Shown: piece after piece, positions 34,384-44,266 of the stretch
Layout of the letters: each line of letters starts with the position of its first letter
How positions within the stretch are numbered: the first letter of the stretch is position 1
DNA from: Butyricimonas sp. Marseille-P3923
Lineage (GTDB): Bacteria > Bacteroidota > Bacteroidia > Bacteroidales > Marinifilaceae
Assembly: GCF_900184685.1 (NCBI RefSeq)
Contig: NZ_FXXL01000006.1
Coordinates: 1,240,001-1,304,000 of the forward strand
Direction of reading: 5' to 3'
DNA length: 64,000 nucleotides
Notes under the pieces: model-generated
Database searches by the model: none
Told to the model about the DNA's origin: nothing
What the model saw: only the letters and a program-made list of their open reading frames with translations
Program-made: the position numbers and the translations under genes

Positions 34384-37300
34384 ATGAAAAAAAATTACAA
34401 GACAAAAAAGTTTTGTAGACTTTCGATCAGATGTAGCCTGTTGTTATGCAGTATTTTGATACTGGGAATAACATCTGTATTCACGAGTTCGACGGTCTAC
34501 GGGCAAAAAACGGTTCAGCGATTTTCTTTGAAACTCGAAAGTGTGAGTGTCTTGGATGCACTTCGGGAAGTAAACCGGTTGAGCGGGAACTCGGTCGTTT
34601 TCAAGAAAGAGGAAGTCGAAAAGGAGAGCAGGCGGGTTACCGTGGATTTGAAGGATGTCACGGCGTTGGAAGCTGTTAGGGCTTGCTTGGCGGGTACGAA
34701 ACTATCGTGTGTGGAGAGCGACGGTAAAGTGGTAGTTATACCGGAAAAGGAGCAGAAGGCGAAGATCGTGTCGGGTGTTATTTACGATGCCTCGGGACAA
34801 CCTTTACCGGGAGCCACGGTGGTCGTGAAAGGAACGGCGTCAAAAATCGGTACCAGTGCGAACGTGGACGGGGAGTATCAGATTGTTGTTCCTGCAGGTA
34901 CGAGTGTTCTGGTCTATTCTTTTATCGGTTATAAATCGAAAGAAGTCGAGATCAAAGAGCAGACGAAAATCAACGTGACGTTGGAAGAGGACGTGAAGAA
35001 CGTGGACGAAGTCGTGGTGGTTGCTTACGGGACGCAGAACAAGCGGGATGTGCTGGGTGCCATGTCCACGGTGAATGCTGATGACATCAAGGATATTCCT
35101 TCACCGTCACTTGCCAATCTTTTGCAGGGACGGGTTGCCGGGATGAGCGTTATCAACATGACGGGAGCACCCGGTGGTGGAGGAACTTCGATTTCCATCC
35201 GCGGGTTCAATAGTTTGTCGGTCGAGGCTGCACAGCGGTTCAGTAACCCGTTGTGGGTGATTGACGGGGTGCCCATGTATAGCTTTACCTCTCCGGTCAG
35301 CGGGTTGAACACCTTGGCGGAAATTGACCCCAAGGACATTGAGTCCGTGCAAGTGTTGAAAGATGCGGCGTCCGCTTCGATTTACGGATCGCGTGCGGCG
35401 AACGGGGTAATTTTGGTTACAACTAAAAAAGGACGTTTCAATCAGAAGGCGAAAGTCAGCGTGAACGTGTCGCAGACTTGGATATTCAATCCCTCTTTGC
35501 CGGATCTCACGGGTGGAAATCGGGAACGCTACCATCGTATGGAAGCATTGAAAAATTATCAAGAGGCCGGTTTTAGTGATTCGCAAAACCGTTACTTGTA
35601 TGTGGATTCGTATAAAGAATCTTATTTACGAGATATCATGTACGATTATTTTTGGGGTAAAGGGAATGGCGCCGGAGTCCCTTTGTACCAAGATAGTTTG
35701 AACAAATTTTATAACAACTCCACTAATCTCTTTGATTATTATTTCCGCACGGCACGAGTGACGGATGCTAGCCTGCAATTGACCGGGGGAGCGGAACGGA
35801 TGACTTATAACTTCGGTTTGGGCTACTACTCGGAAACAGGAGTACTAAAAGGTACTGGGTTCAATCGTATGAAATTGATATCCAATATAACGGTTAAACC
35901 GATGAATAAAATGGATGCTAATTTACGTTTCTACTTGGCATACACGGATCGTAGCCGTTCTTCCGAGGAGATGAATACACTTTCATTTAACACGGGAACC
36001 GATTTGGAGCAAATACCCAAGGAATTGTTGGAAACATCCACGCTTTACCCGGGAAAGGGAACTCCCGCGTTCGATGAGGCTACTAAGCGTTTCCGGGGTA
36101 CGAAAGAGAAAAACGATTCCTACCGGGCAAGAGCCAGTTTTGATGTTAATTATGAGTTTCTCAAAGGTTTGTCTTTCAAGACGTCTGTGGCGTTAGACTA
36201 TTCTCAACAGAACGTGAATATCTTTCTGCCTTCTGATCTGAACGATTACAATGAATCTTATTCTAGCGGGCAGGTTGAACGGTATATGATGTTGTTGAAC
36301 GAGAACTTGTTGACCTATAAGCGTTCTTTTGCTGAAAATCATAACGTAGATTTCTTGGTGGGATTGTCGCTACAATCGGATGAGGCGAATAAAATCGGGG
36401 GATACGGTTACAAGGCTCCCAGCGACTTGATTCATTACGTGCCTTGGTACCACGAGTCGTATGATGTGGCCGGCAGCCGCCAATTGAAAGAGTATTTGTC
36501 GACCCGGAAAAAAAGCACGATGGTTGGTGTATTCGGTCGGTTGAATTACAACTATATGCAGAAATATTTGCTTTCTTTTAGTTTAAGGCGTGACGGAAGT
36601 TCCAAGTTTGGTGAAGATGTACGTTGGGCTACTTTCCCGGCTTACGCTGTCGGTTATGCATTCTCTGAGGAGTCGTTCATGAATTGGGCGAAAAACGTGT
36701 TGGATTACGCGAAAATCCGGCTTAGTTACGGGAAGTCGGGGAAACAATTTTCTGAGCCTTATATTGCTTTGGGATTGCTAGAACCATCGGCTCCGTTCCT
36801 TGGAAACCCGACTGTTGCTCCGGACTGGGACGAAGGATTGTTCAATCCTACTTTGACTTGGGAGGAAACAGACCAGTATGATTTCGGTCTGGATCTTGAT
36901 TTATTCAATTACAGGCTGAATGTGGTGTTGGATTATTATTATCGTTATACTGACAAATTATTATATAACGTGACGCTACCGGGAAACTACTCGGGATACA
37001 TCAAACAGTGGCAGAACGCCTACGCGATTTCCAACGAGGGAATTGAGTTGCAAATCAAATGGGATATTTTGCGTCGGGACAACTTGAAATGGGATATGAC
37101 CTTCAATATTGCCCGGAACTGGAATCGCTTGGAAAAGAGTCTTAACGGTGTGGATTTCCAAACGTACGGGGATGCCGGTTATTTTGACAGTAACGTGAGT
37201 ATTATCGGTAAACCGCTGAATGGACTTTACGTGTATAAGGATAAAGGATACTATAATAGCGACGACGAGGTGCCTTATATCTACGAGAACGGGAACAAAG

Positions 37301-37953
37301 TATACCTGCATGGTAATGGTTATCGTCAGTATTTCCGGGCAGGCGACCGTGTCATGATGGATATGGACGGGAATGGTTCGGTTTACACCTCGTGGCCTTT
37401 GCAAGAAGACCGGGTGTATGCGGGTTCGCCCCTGCCGAAAGCTAGCGGCGGTATCGTTTCGACACTCAACTGGAAAGGTTTTGACGTGAATGTGTTGTTC
37501 ACTTACGTGCTTAGCCGGCATATTTTGAATGCCGGGAAAGGTGCTTCCGTGGGTACGAGCTTGGGATTGGAGATGGATGATCTAACCCTTCCTATTTTTG
37601 CCGATTTGGACAAAGTCACTTTCTGGCAAAAACCGGGCGACAAGACGGACTTCCCTGTTAATCGGCTGGAAGCCGGGTTGGGTAATTTCACGACGATACT
37701 CAGTTCCAACGTGGAAAATGTGAATTACTTGAAATTGAAAACCTTGACAATAGGGTACACTTTGCCGCAAAAATGGACAAGACGTGCGGGAATGGAAAGT
37801 GCGAGGGTATTTATTTCCGGGGAGAATCTATTCACGATCACCAATTACTCGGGTCCCGACCCGGAATCTGTTGACGTGGTTACCGGTGTGGATAATTTTG
37901 GTAATTACCCGCTCAGCACGCGTGTCACGTTAGGTTTAACCCTTAATTTCTGA
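34384..37953 (+). CDS. SusC/RagA-type TonB-dependent receptor with STN domain (locus C)
   Basis: 1189 residues. Signal segment about 13-38, STN domain about 43-95 (VSVLDALREVNRLSGNSVVF), carboxypeptidase-D-like domain about 127-200 (GQPLPGATVVVKGT), plug about 206-345 with NPLWVIDGVPMYS and VLKDAASASIYGSRAANG, then barrel to LTLNF. Its plug differs from loci B and D (longer loop with ISIRGFNSLSVEAAQRF), so it is a different receptor subtype. The STN domain should signal to the FecR 87 bp upstream. The stop codon overlaps an ATG used or passed by susD. Substrate unknown. Confidence 0.95.
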   Translation: MKKNYKTKKFCRLSIRCSLLLCSILILGITSVFTSSTVYGQKTVQRFSLKLESVSVLDALREVNRLSGNSVVFKKEEVEKESRRVTVDLKDVTALEAVRACLAGTKLSCVESDGKVVVIPEKEQKAKIVSGVIYDASGQPLPGATVVVKGTASKIGTSANVDGEYQIVVPAGTSVLVYSFIGYKSKEVEIKEQTKINVTLEEDVKNVDEVVVVAYGTQNKRDVLGAMSTVNADDIKDIPSPSLANLLQGRVAGMSVINMTGAPGGGGTSISIRGFNSLSVEAAQRFSNPLWVIDGVPMYSFTSPVSGLNTLAEIDPKDIESVQVLKDAASASIYGSRAANGVILVTTKKGRFNQKAKVSVNVSQTWIFNPSLPDLTGGNRERYHRMEALKNYQEAGFSDSQNRYLYVDSYKESYLRDIMYDYFWGKGNGAGVPLYQDSLNKFYNNSTNLFDYYFRTARVTDASLQLTGGAERMTYNFGLGYYSETGVLKGTGFNRMKLISNITVKPMNKMDANLRFYLAYTDRSRSSEEMNTLSFNTGTDLEQIPKELLETSTLYPGKGTPAFDEATKRFRGTKEKNDSYRARASFDVNYEFLKGLSFKTSVALDYSQQNVNIFLPSDLNDYNESYSSGQVERYMMLLNENLLTYKRSFAENHNVDFLVGLSLQSDEANKIGGYGYKAPSDLIHYVPWYHESYDVAGSRQLKEYLSTRKKSTMVGVFGRLNYNYMQKYLLSFSLRRDGSSKFGEDVRWATFPAYAVGYAFSEESFMNWAKNVLDYAKIRLSYGKSGKQFSEPYIALGLLEPSAPFLGNPTVAPDWDEGLFNPTLTWEETDQYDFGLDLDLFNYRLNVVLDYYYRYTDKLLYNVTLPGNYSGYIKQWQNAYAISNEGIELQIKWDILRRDNLKWDMTFNIARNWNRLEKSLNGVDFQTYGDAGYFDSNVSIIGKPLNGLYVYKDKGYYNSDDEVPYIYENGNKVYLHGNGYRQYFRAGDRVMMDMDGNGSVYTSWPLQEDRVYAGSPLPKASGGIVSTLNWKGFDVNVLFTYVLSRHILNAGKGASVGTSLGLEMDDLTLPIFADLDKVTFWQKPGDKTDFPVNRLEAGLGNFTTILSSNVENVNYLKLKTLTIGYTLPQKWTRRAGMESARVFISGENLFTITNYSGPDPESVDVVTGVDNFGNYPLSTRVTLGLTLNF

Positions 37954-37958
37954 TGTTT

Positions 37959-39476
37959 ATGAAAAAGAATATATTACTGCTTGTACTTCTTGCGGCATTC
38001 GCTTTTGGCTGTGAGGACTTTTTGACCGAAGAACCGGAAATCGCGGTAACCAACAATAATTTCTGGAAGAACGAGAAGGATGTTGAGAGTGCTGTATACG
38101 GTATGCATTCGGTTTTTCGTACGGTGTTTGGCGATGTGGTCATGCTTTACCGGGATAGGGGGATGCCTTTTGATTTTATGAATGCATTATGGCAATATCC
38201 TTCCAATAACCAACCCAGTTATATGTGGAATGCGAGTTATCCTGCCATCGACTGGAGGAACGAGTATAAAGTGATTGCCCAAGCTAATCTGGTGATCGAT
38301 AATGTCGACCGGGCGAATCTACCGCAAGAAAGACACAATTATTATTTGGGGCAGGCTTACTGTATCCGTGCTTACACCTATTTTTATATCCTAAGGGCAT
38401 GGGGGGATGCACCCTTGATTAAAGAATCGGTGGACGTCGGCGAGAAAGCCCGTACCCCTTGGCAAGAATTGGCTGATTTCGCTATCGAGGATTTGAAGTT
38501 GGCGGCGAAAATGTTGCCGAAAGCTCGGGATTTGTATGATGCCGGAAACGTGAAAGTAACTAGCAAACAGATTCCCTCCAGTGGTACTGCCCACGCCATC
38601 TTGGCTCACTTGTATGCATGGAAGGCTGCATTAAATAATGAGCCGGAACTGAATAAGCTAAGTATTGCCGAGGCGGATTCTGTTATTAAACACGGTGGTT
38701 ATGTGCTGGCGGGAAGCCCGAAGGAAGTTTGTGACGTGGTGATGCTGGGAAATAGCGACGAGGGTATTTTCGAGGTCGATTACCAGAATATGCCGGGAGA
38801 TTTGAAAGGCTCCGGGGCGTTTATTGCCGGGGCTTGCCAGAGATGGCCGATTCAACCGTTGACGACTCCTGCTACACGGCGTTCATTATTGCGTATCAAC
38901 AACACCACGGTCATGGAAATGTATATGGACGAGTCGGATGAGCGACGGGATGAATATTTTTACAAGTTGGACTCCATGGCAGGCGTGGCAACGTCGGTGA
39001 CTCAAGGAGCCGCTTATATCAGCAAGTGGCGGGGCGTGGTGCTTAACGTCGGGGGCTCGGGTGACGGAACCTTGAAGTCGTACGAGGATAACGAGATTTT
39101 GATCCGTTTGGCAGATATCATTCTGCTTCGTGCCGAGGTGAAAGCAAAGATGGGCGATACCCCGGGGGCTATTGCTGATTTGAATGCGATCCGTGATAGG
39201 GCTGGCGCTCCTTTGTATTCCAGCGCCGAGGGTGACTTGCAGGAAGCTATCGCCAAGGAGCGGGACAAGGAATTGTTCTTGGAAACGGGAATTCGTTACT
39301 ACGATATCATTCGGAACGGAACTTTCCGGGAGAAGCTGAGAGGTAAATACAAGACTCTTACCGAGCAAGATGTGGCTGACGGGGGATACTATCTGCCCGT
39401 GGGGAGTGGGGCTTTCACCAACAATACCCTAATGCGACAAACGTTATATTGGAAACGGAATGGATACGCTTATTAA
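37959..39476 (+). CDS. SusD/RagB-family surface lipoprotein (locus C)
   Basis: Start chosen at ATG 37959 (MKKNILLLVLLAAFAFGC), 505 residues; an ATG at 37953 overlapping the susC stop would add two residues. Lipobox AFGC, then EDFLTEEPEIAVTNNNFWKNEKD, a typical SusD N-terminus. TPR-like helices (GQAYCIRAYTYFYILRAWGDAPLI), a NEILIRLADIILLRAEVKAKMGD helix and IAKERDKELFLETGIRYYDIIRNG near the C-terminus confirm the family. Coupled to susC and followed by two further lipoprotein genes. Confidence 0.94.
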   Translation: MKKNILLLVLLAAFAFGCEDFLTEEPEIAVTNNNFWKNEKDVESAVYGMHSVFRTVFGDVVMLYRDRGMPFDFMNALWQYPSNNQPSYMWNASYPAIDWRNEYKVIAQANLVIDNVDRANLPQERHNYYLGQAYCIRAYTYFYILRAWGDAPLIKESVDVGEKARTPWQELADFAIEDLKLAAKMLPKARDLYDAGNVKVTSKQIPSSGTAHAILAHLYAWKAALNNEPELNKLSIAEADSVIKHGGYVLAGSPKEVCDVVMLGNSDEGIFEVDYQNMPGDLKGSGAFIAGACQRWPIQPLTTPATRRSLLRINNTTVMEMYMDESDERRDEYFYKLDSMAGVATSVTQGAAYISKWRGVVLNVGGSGDGTLKSYEDNEILIRLADIILLRAEVKAKMGDTPGAIADLNAIRDRAGAPLYSSAEGDLQEAIAKERDKELFLETGIRYYDIIRNGTFREKLRGKYKTLTEQDVADGGYYLPVGSGAFTNNTLMRQTLYWKRNGYAY

Positions 39477-39488
39477 AAATGCAAAATT

Positions 39489-40112
39489 ATGAAACTACGA
39501 TATTTAATGATTCTATTTATATTCGGTCTGGGTGCGTGTGATGATGATTATTTTCACGATACCGGACTGGCAAACGGACGGCATGATTGCACCGTGTGGG
39601 AATATTTGCATAAAGATTCCTACAATTGGGATTCGACGATACTGGTAATTGAGCGTGCGGGACTGGTGGATTTGTTTGACGGGAAAGACCCGGCGTATCC
39701 CGAGATTACTTTCTTCGGACCGACGAATTTCTCGATTATGCAATTCATGTACAAAACGGTGGACGGTAATGAAGAGATGCTGTACAATCGGATTGCGGAC
39801 ATCCCCGCGGATATGTGCCGGAAAATGATCCTGTGTCATGTCCTTCCCAAGAAAATGATGAAGGAAGAATTTGATTATGAAGTGAAAGGAACCTTAGAGG
39901 GAGGGACCTATATTAATGCTATATCCGGCACAGAATTGCGTGTTTTCCGAGCAAAATCGTCTTACATGGGTATTGCCGACATCGGGGCGGAATCTTTGGG
40001 GCTTCATGCTTTGGCAACCGGTTTCCTCGTGGGAATCGCTTCTGCCGATATTGAAATGAATAACGGGGTTGTGCACTCTTTGAGTTACACGTACCAATTT
40101 TCAGAACTTTAA
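39489..40112 (+). CDS. Fasciclin (FAS1) domain lipoprotein (locus C)
   Basis: A 207-residue lipoprotein; lipobox GLGAC (Cys about 17). The rest is one FAS1-like domain: a TVWEYLHKDSYNWDSTILVIERAGLVDLF start, the EITFFGPTNFSIMQF motif (FAS1 H1-like), and VVHSLSYTYQF at the end (H2-like). FAS1 domains mediate adhesion or ligand binding; such lipoproteins recur in Bacteroidetes SusCD operons. It begins 12 bp after susD. Surface exposure with the SusCD complex is inferred. Confidence 0.82.
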   Translation: MKLRYLMILFIFGLGACDDDYFHDTGLANGRHDCTVWEYLHKDSYNWDSTILVIERAGLVDLFDGKDPAYPEITFFGPTNFSIMQFMYKTVDGNEEMLYNRIADIPADMCRKMILCHVLPKKMMKEEFDYEVKGTLEGGTYINAISGTELRVFRAKSSYMGIADIGAESLGLHALATGFLVGIASADIEMNNGVVHSLSYTYQFSEL

Positions 40113-40123
40113 TAATTTTCAGG

Positions 40124-40549
40124 ATGAAGAATATGTATAGAATAATGATATTATTGGCTTTCGTGACCGTGTCGGCAGTCTGCTGCCAGGATATTACGGT
40201 TGGTTACTTGATGACTGCCAATGCCGCTTACACGCCGGATTCGTTGGTAGTGAAAGCCGTGCTGGATCCGGAGGATGATGCTCACCAGATAAAATTCGAG
40301 ATTCCTTGGCAATCGACTTCTATCGAGGGGGTACAAGGAACCTTTCCGTTGGTTTATTCCATTAAGAGCATTGCGTGTGATAACGGGCATTCGGAAGCGG
40401 CTTCTCAATTTACGATGGCTCGCAAGGGGGTAATCGAATTGCCATGGAACCATACGGTCCCTCCCGGTCGTTATGTGATTACACTGGAAGTTTCTAACGA
40501 GGGATACACACGAGTGTTGGATTCTGTTTTCACAGTCATAGTGAAATAA
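40124..40549 (+). CDS. Small beta-rich lipoprotein (locus C)
   Basis: 141 residues; hydrophobic leader and a Cys-Cys pair (SAVCCQ) consistent with lipoprotein processing. The mature ~120 residues are predicted as a single beta-sandwich (SLVVKAVLDPEDDAHQIKFEI, PLVYSIKSI, GRYVITLEVSNEGYTRVLDSVFTVIV), like an E-set or immunoglobulin-like module. I do not recognise the family. It follows the FAS1 gene by 11 bp and ends the operon before the terminator at 40571. Confidence 0.72.
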   Translation: MKNMYRIMILLAFVTVSAVCCQDITVGYLMTANAAYTPDSLVVKAVLDPEDDAHQIKFEIPWQSTSIEGVQGTFPLVYSIKSIACDNGHSEAASQFTMARKGVIELPWNHTVPPGRYVITLEVSNEGYTRVLDSVFTVIVK

Positions 40550-40570
40550 AGTATCGGGTGTGCTTTTTCA

Positions 40571-40611
40571 AGAGGGAGCCTGAAAAGTTTGGAGAGCTTT
40601 GGGTTCCCTCT
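40571..40611. terminator. Terminator between locus C and the hybrid kinase gene
   Basis: AGAGGGAGCC (40571-40580) pairs with GGTTCCCTCT (40602-40611), all ten positions if one G-T wobble is allowed, with a 21-nt loop. TTGTTTT follows on the + strand. The genes on either side converge here. Confidence 0.75.
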
Positions 40612-40633
40612 TTGTTTTACTGTCTACAAGTGT

Positions 40634-43600
40634 TTACACCAGCGTGAAACTTGAATTTAGTGCTGTTTTGAGTTCTTGAATCAGTTTATTCGCGTTTAGG
40701 GGTTTGGATACATAACTATTGAATCCGTTTTTCATGATTCGTTCCTTATCCGAGGCGAAAGCATATGCCGTGACGGCGATAATGGGAACCGAATCAGAGA
40801 ATTTCCTTATCTCTCGCGTGGCTTCGTAACCATCCATTTTGGGCATATTGATATCCATGATGATGATTTGAGGTTTGTGTTGTTGGTATAATTCAACTGC
40901 TTCCAGTCCGTTCCAGGCGTGGATAAGTTTGTATTTTGAACCAAGAATAGATTGAAACAGCAAATAATTGCTTTCATTGTCTTCTGCTATCAGTATTGTG
41001 ATATCTTTCTGTTTTATGCATTCTTTCTGTATTTCTATAATAACGGGTTTACTTTCTTCGGTGGCAGTCAAGTGCGGGATGGTGAACCAGAAAGTGCTGC
41101 CTTTGCCTTCACCATCGGATTCTACACCAATACGACCTGACATTTTTTCAACGATGCTTTTGCAAATGGAGAGACCGAGCCCGGTTCCCTGCGCGAAATC
41201 GTTCAGTTTGGTGAAACGTTCGAAAATACGTTTTTGTCCTTCTTGTGATATGCCTAATCCGGTGTCGCGGACGAAGAAACGGATTTCATTCTCTTGCAGT
41301 TCATAACCGAAAGTGATACATCCTTTGGGGGTGAATTTGCAGGCGTTTGTCAGTAAGTTTATCAATACTTGGGACAAACGATTGGGTTCTGTTTGGATGT
41401 AACAATCGGCAGCCCCGAGAGTGAAGTTCAATATTACCCCCGGCTGAACTCGTAGGCGTACGGTGCTTTCCACGGAACGAATGAGTTCATTCAAGTCGGT
41501 AGATTGGTAATTGAAATCGAGCGTGTTCGATTCTACTTTTGCCAAATCGAGCACGTCATTAATCAATTGTAGCAGTAATTGATTGTTATTCTCGATGATT
41601 CCTATAAATTGTTGTTTTTGTTCCTCGTCTTCGGTCGTGGTCAACAGGTTCGAGAATCCCACGATAGCGTTTAATGGCGTGCGAATCTCGTGGCTCATGT
41701 TGGCGAGGAAGGCGGATTTCAGACGGTCGGATTCTTTCGCTTTTTCCCTTGCCGAGATAAGAGCCTGTTCTTGTTTTTTGCGTTCGGTAATTAATAACAA
41801 TGAGCCGATAAGAGCGGTGGGGTGCTCGGTATTATCGCATTGGGACACGGCGGCGTTGATTTCCAGCCAGTCAATGTGTTCTTTGCCCGCTTTTTGAGAA
41901 ACAATGCGGAATTCTGCCTTGGTGTATTGTAATTTCCCGTTTAAAAAGTCGTGGTGTATTTGCTTTACCCGGGCAACGTCCTCCGGGTGTATTCTTTGGA
42001 AGTATTCGCTTTCTTCGATGATATGTATCGAGTGAGTCGAGCCTTCCTGCTTGGTGAAGTTCATGTGGCTCAGTACACGTTGTACCTCGCAGGCTATTTT
42101 GTGATTTTTCAAATCCCAACGCCACGGGATAATACGTGCCACGCTCAATGTCATATCCAATTTTCTCGCCGATTCTCTTAAATCGTTCTCTGCTTTGCTT
42201 CGGCTTGTGACATCCAGCCCGAAGATATCAATCACGTTTTCTTCTGCCGACTGGCAAATGATGAATTCATAGAAGGTGTTGGTCTGTTTGAAATAATGCG
42301 TGAACGTGACCGAACTTTCTTTTTGGAAGACGGTTTCGATGAAAGGTGAAATATATTCCACGGGGAAAAGCGAATGCTGCTGGTCGTTATCCGTGTTTTG
42401 CTTGGTTAGCGTGTTGAATGACTCGTTCGTGGAATGGTAAGTCAAGCGTGTCACGTGACTGTCTTTATTGAAATTGACGGCGGCTTGCGCGTAACAGATG
42501 GGCATGTTGCGTACCAGTATGTTGTGTGTTTTGAAGAGGGCGAGTTTCTTGCGTTGGAACAAGGAGTTCAAGACGGCAACGATAATCAGCGACACGAGGA
42601 TAATGATACCGATGATGATCTGCCAGCTATATTGTTGCCATAGGGTTTTCGGTTTGTTGATAAACTTTGTTCCCGGCAGACAATTTTCAATGGAAAGGTG
42701 GTCTTGGACTAGTTGAATGTAGTTGACCACGGGGTGTGATTTTGTAGAATAGATAAAAGGAATGTTGCGCATGGATTTCCCTTCCAGCATTTTGATGACA
42801 AGTGCCGGAAGAGCTTCTTGTGTTTGTTTTCGCTCGGGAAAATAACCGCCAAGAACACCATCTTGAAGATAGGCACTTCGTAGGGCGAAAACGGGATGGG
42901 GGGATGCGGAAATCATACGTGTATCCCCGGAAATGAGCGTGGGGAAGCCGTGCACGTTTTTGCGTTCATAGAACCAAGTGGAGAAAAGTAAACCGATTGT
43001 CAGATCCCGGCTGACCAAGTATTCTTGCAAGTGTTCGGCGTTTTGATCGTTACCCACGAGCCACTCGTATTCGAGGGTAGGGTATTTTGCTAAAATATAC
43101 GCGTGAACAAGTCTGTCCAGATAACGATTCGTGTAAAGTTCGTCCGCGATGAAAACGATTTTCTTTATTTGTGGCTGCATTTGTACCATCATATCGATGG
43201 TTTGTTCGTATAGGAGCGGTATCTCGATATACGCGAAATTGTATTGCTCTCTGACTTGGGATAACGGGGTTAATTTACAGTCCATTAAATTTAGTGTGCC
43301 ACCCGTGTAATAATATTCGTTCGGTGCGAATGAATCCTCGTTACCGATTAATATCATCGGGATATCGCCCCATTCTTGTTTGATACGATCTCTTAAAGTA
43401 AAAGCCATGTTGCCGATTAGTACCAGATAGTCAGGTTTTTTATTTTCGAAACGGGTGAAAATGCCGTCTTCCATCTGTTTGAATAATGTCTTGTTACGGA
43501 TGAACGTGCCGTTCATGTGAATGATTTCGGCAGACACTCCTGCGGTCTGGGCTGTTTGCATTGTGATAGGAGTGATCAATTCCTGACTCCATGGAGCTCC

Positions 43601-43741
43601 TTCGTTATAGGAATTGATAATAAGTAGACGTTGCTGCTCTTTGGCTTCTGTTGTTTGGGGTATGAGCGCCGATGTAAATCCCAAGTATGCAAATAGCATA
43701 ACCACGCACTTGGAAATAAGATAGGATTTTTCGTGTATCAT
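40634..43741 (-). CDS. Hybrid two-component sensor histidine kinase with periplasmic substrate-binding-like sensor
   Basis: Start chosen at ATG 43741, giving 1035 residues with a signal peptide; an ATG at 43837 would put 32 non-signal residues in front. Sensor: periplasmic region about 35-370, like ABC-type substrate-binding sensor domains (RLLIINSYNEGAPWSQE). Membrane helix about 372-395. PAS-like region about 530-660. HisKA about 675-740 with the phospho-acceptor in SHEIRTPLNAIVGF (His about 684). HATPase_c about 785-900. C-terminal receiver about 910-1030 with IIIMDINMPKMDG (phospho-Asp about 961) and SKPLNANKL. There is no DNA-binding output domain, so a separate response regulator or phosphotransfer partner is needed. 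Divergent from the fimbrial operon. Confidence 0.92.
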   Translation of the reverse strand: MIHEKSYLISKCVVMLFAYLGFTSALIPQTTEAKEQQRLLIINSYNEGAPWSQELITPITMQTAQTAGVSAEIIHMNGTFIRNKTLFKQMEDGIFTRFENKKPDYLVLIGNMAFTLRDRIKQEWGDIPMILIGNEDSFAPNEYYYTGGTLNLMDCKLTPLSQVREQYNFAYIEIPLLYEQTIDMMVQMQPQIKKIVFIADELYTNRYLDRLVHAYILAKYPTLEYEWLVGNDQNAEHLQEYLVSRDLTIGLLFSTWFYERKNVHGFPTLISGDTRMISASPHPVFALRSAYLQDGVLGGYFPERKQTQEALPALVIKMLEGKSMRNIPFIYSTKSHPVVNYIQLVQDHLSIENCLPGTKFINKPKTLWQQYSWQIIIGIIILVSLIIVAVLNSLFQRKKLALFKTHNILVRNMPICYAQAAVNFNKDSHVTRLTYHSTNESFNTLTKQNTDNDQQHSLFPVEYISPFIETVFQKESSVTFTHYFKQTNTFYEFIICQSAEENVIDIFGLDVTSRSKAENDLRESARKLDMTLSVARIIPWRWDLKNHKIACEVQRVLSHMNFTKQEGSTHSIHIIEESEYFQRIHPEDVARVKQIHHDFLNGKLQYTKAEFRIVSQKAGKEHIDWLEINAAVSQCDNTEHPTALIGSLLLITERKKQEQALISAREKAKESDRLKSAFLANMSHEIRTPLNAIVGFSNLLTTTEDEEQKQQFIGIIENNNQLLLQLINDVLDLAKVESNTLDFNYQSTDLNELIRSVESTVRLRVQPGVILNFTLGAADCYIQTEPNRLSQVLINLLTNACKFTPKGCITFGYELQENEIRFFVRDTGLGISQEGQKRIFERFTKLNDFAQGTGLGLSICKSIVEKMSGRIGVESDGEGKGSTFWFTIPHLTATEESKPVIIEIQKECIKQKDITILIAEDNESNYLLFQSILGSKYKLIHAWNGLEAVELYQQHKPQIIIMDINMPKMDGYEATREIRKFSDSVPIIAVTAYAFASDKERIMKNGFNSYVSKPLNANKLIQELKTALNSSFTLV

Positions 43742-43816
43742 TATGGCAATATATTTTCTTCGCTTGTAAAATTGTATAGAATTTCTATCCTCGTAATTTG
43801 ATATTTTATGTGTCTG

Positions 43817-43847
43817 CAAAAATATTAAAATCTGCAATGATGATCAA
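43817..43847 (-). promoter_or_regulatory. Promoter of the hybrid kinase gene
   Basis: On the minus strand, TTG at 43847-43845, 20 bp, then TATTTTTG at 43824-43817, matching the -33/-7 layout of Bacteroidetes promoters. Gives a leader of ~70 nt to the ATG at 43741, which supports that start over 43837. Confidence 0.55.
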
Positions 43848-44060
43848 AAAAAAGTAGGTTGTTTTTTGATTTGTTAAAACATTATTATTCAATAATATTC
43901 CTATATTGAAGTATTATTGACTGATATATAATTGTGTTTTTGGGGAGTCTATTTTTAAACCATCGTTAAAAGAGATTGAAAAAAAAGGGGTTAAAAGAAG
44001 TGGTTTTAATAATTATAAAATATCTATATTCATGTATGTACCAAATTATTACATGAAAAT

Positions 44061-44091
44061 TTTGCATTGTCATAGGAACGTATTAATTTTG
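44061..44091 (+). promoter_or_regulatory. Promoter of the fimbrial operon
   Basis: TTTG (44061-44064), 19 bp, TAATTTTG (44084-44091): a full match to the Bacteroides -33 TTTG / -7 TAnnTTTG consensus with ideal spacing. Transcription should begin near 44098, leaving a ~165-nt leader. Confidence 0.72.
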
Positions 44092-44098
44092 TATCATA

Positions 44099-44110
44099 AA
44101 ACGATCGTTT
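44099..44110. promoter_or_regulatory. 12-bp palindrome at the predicted fimbrial transcription start
   Basis: AAACGATCGTTT is a perfect 12-bp palindrome beginning 8 bp after the -7 box. Its place over the predicted start site is where a repressor would bind. The palindrome is seen; operator function is inferred. The rest of the gap 43848-44266 is AT-rich and shows nothing else I can name. Confidence 0.45.
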
Positions 44111-44266
44111 AATGCGATTCGAGTTGTGAGTTTAATTTGATTGATAAATAGATGTTTAACATGGGTGCTGAATGGTGTTATTTATTTTGTTAAGTATACC
44201 TTGTTAAAGTGGATTGCAGTTCGATGAGGTTTACGTTGGGTGTATAAATTACGATGAATCTTGAAT

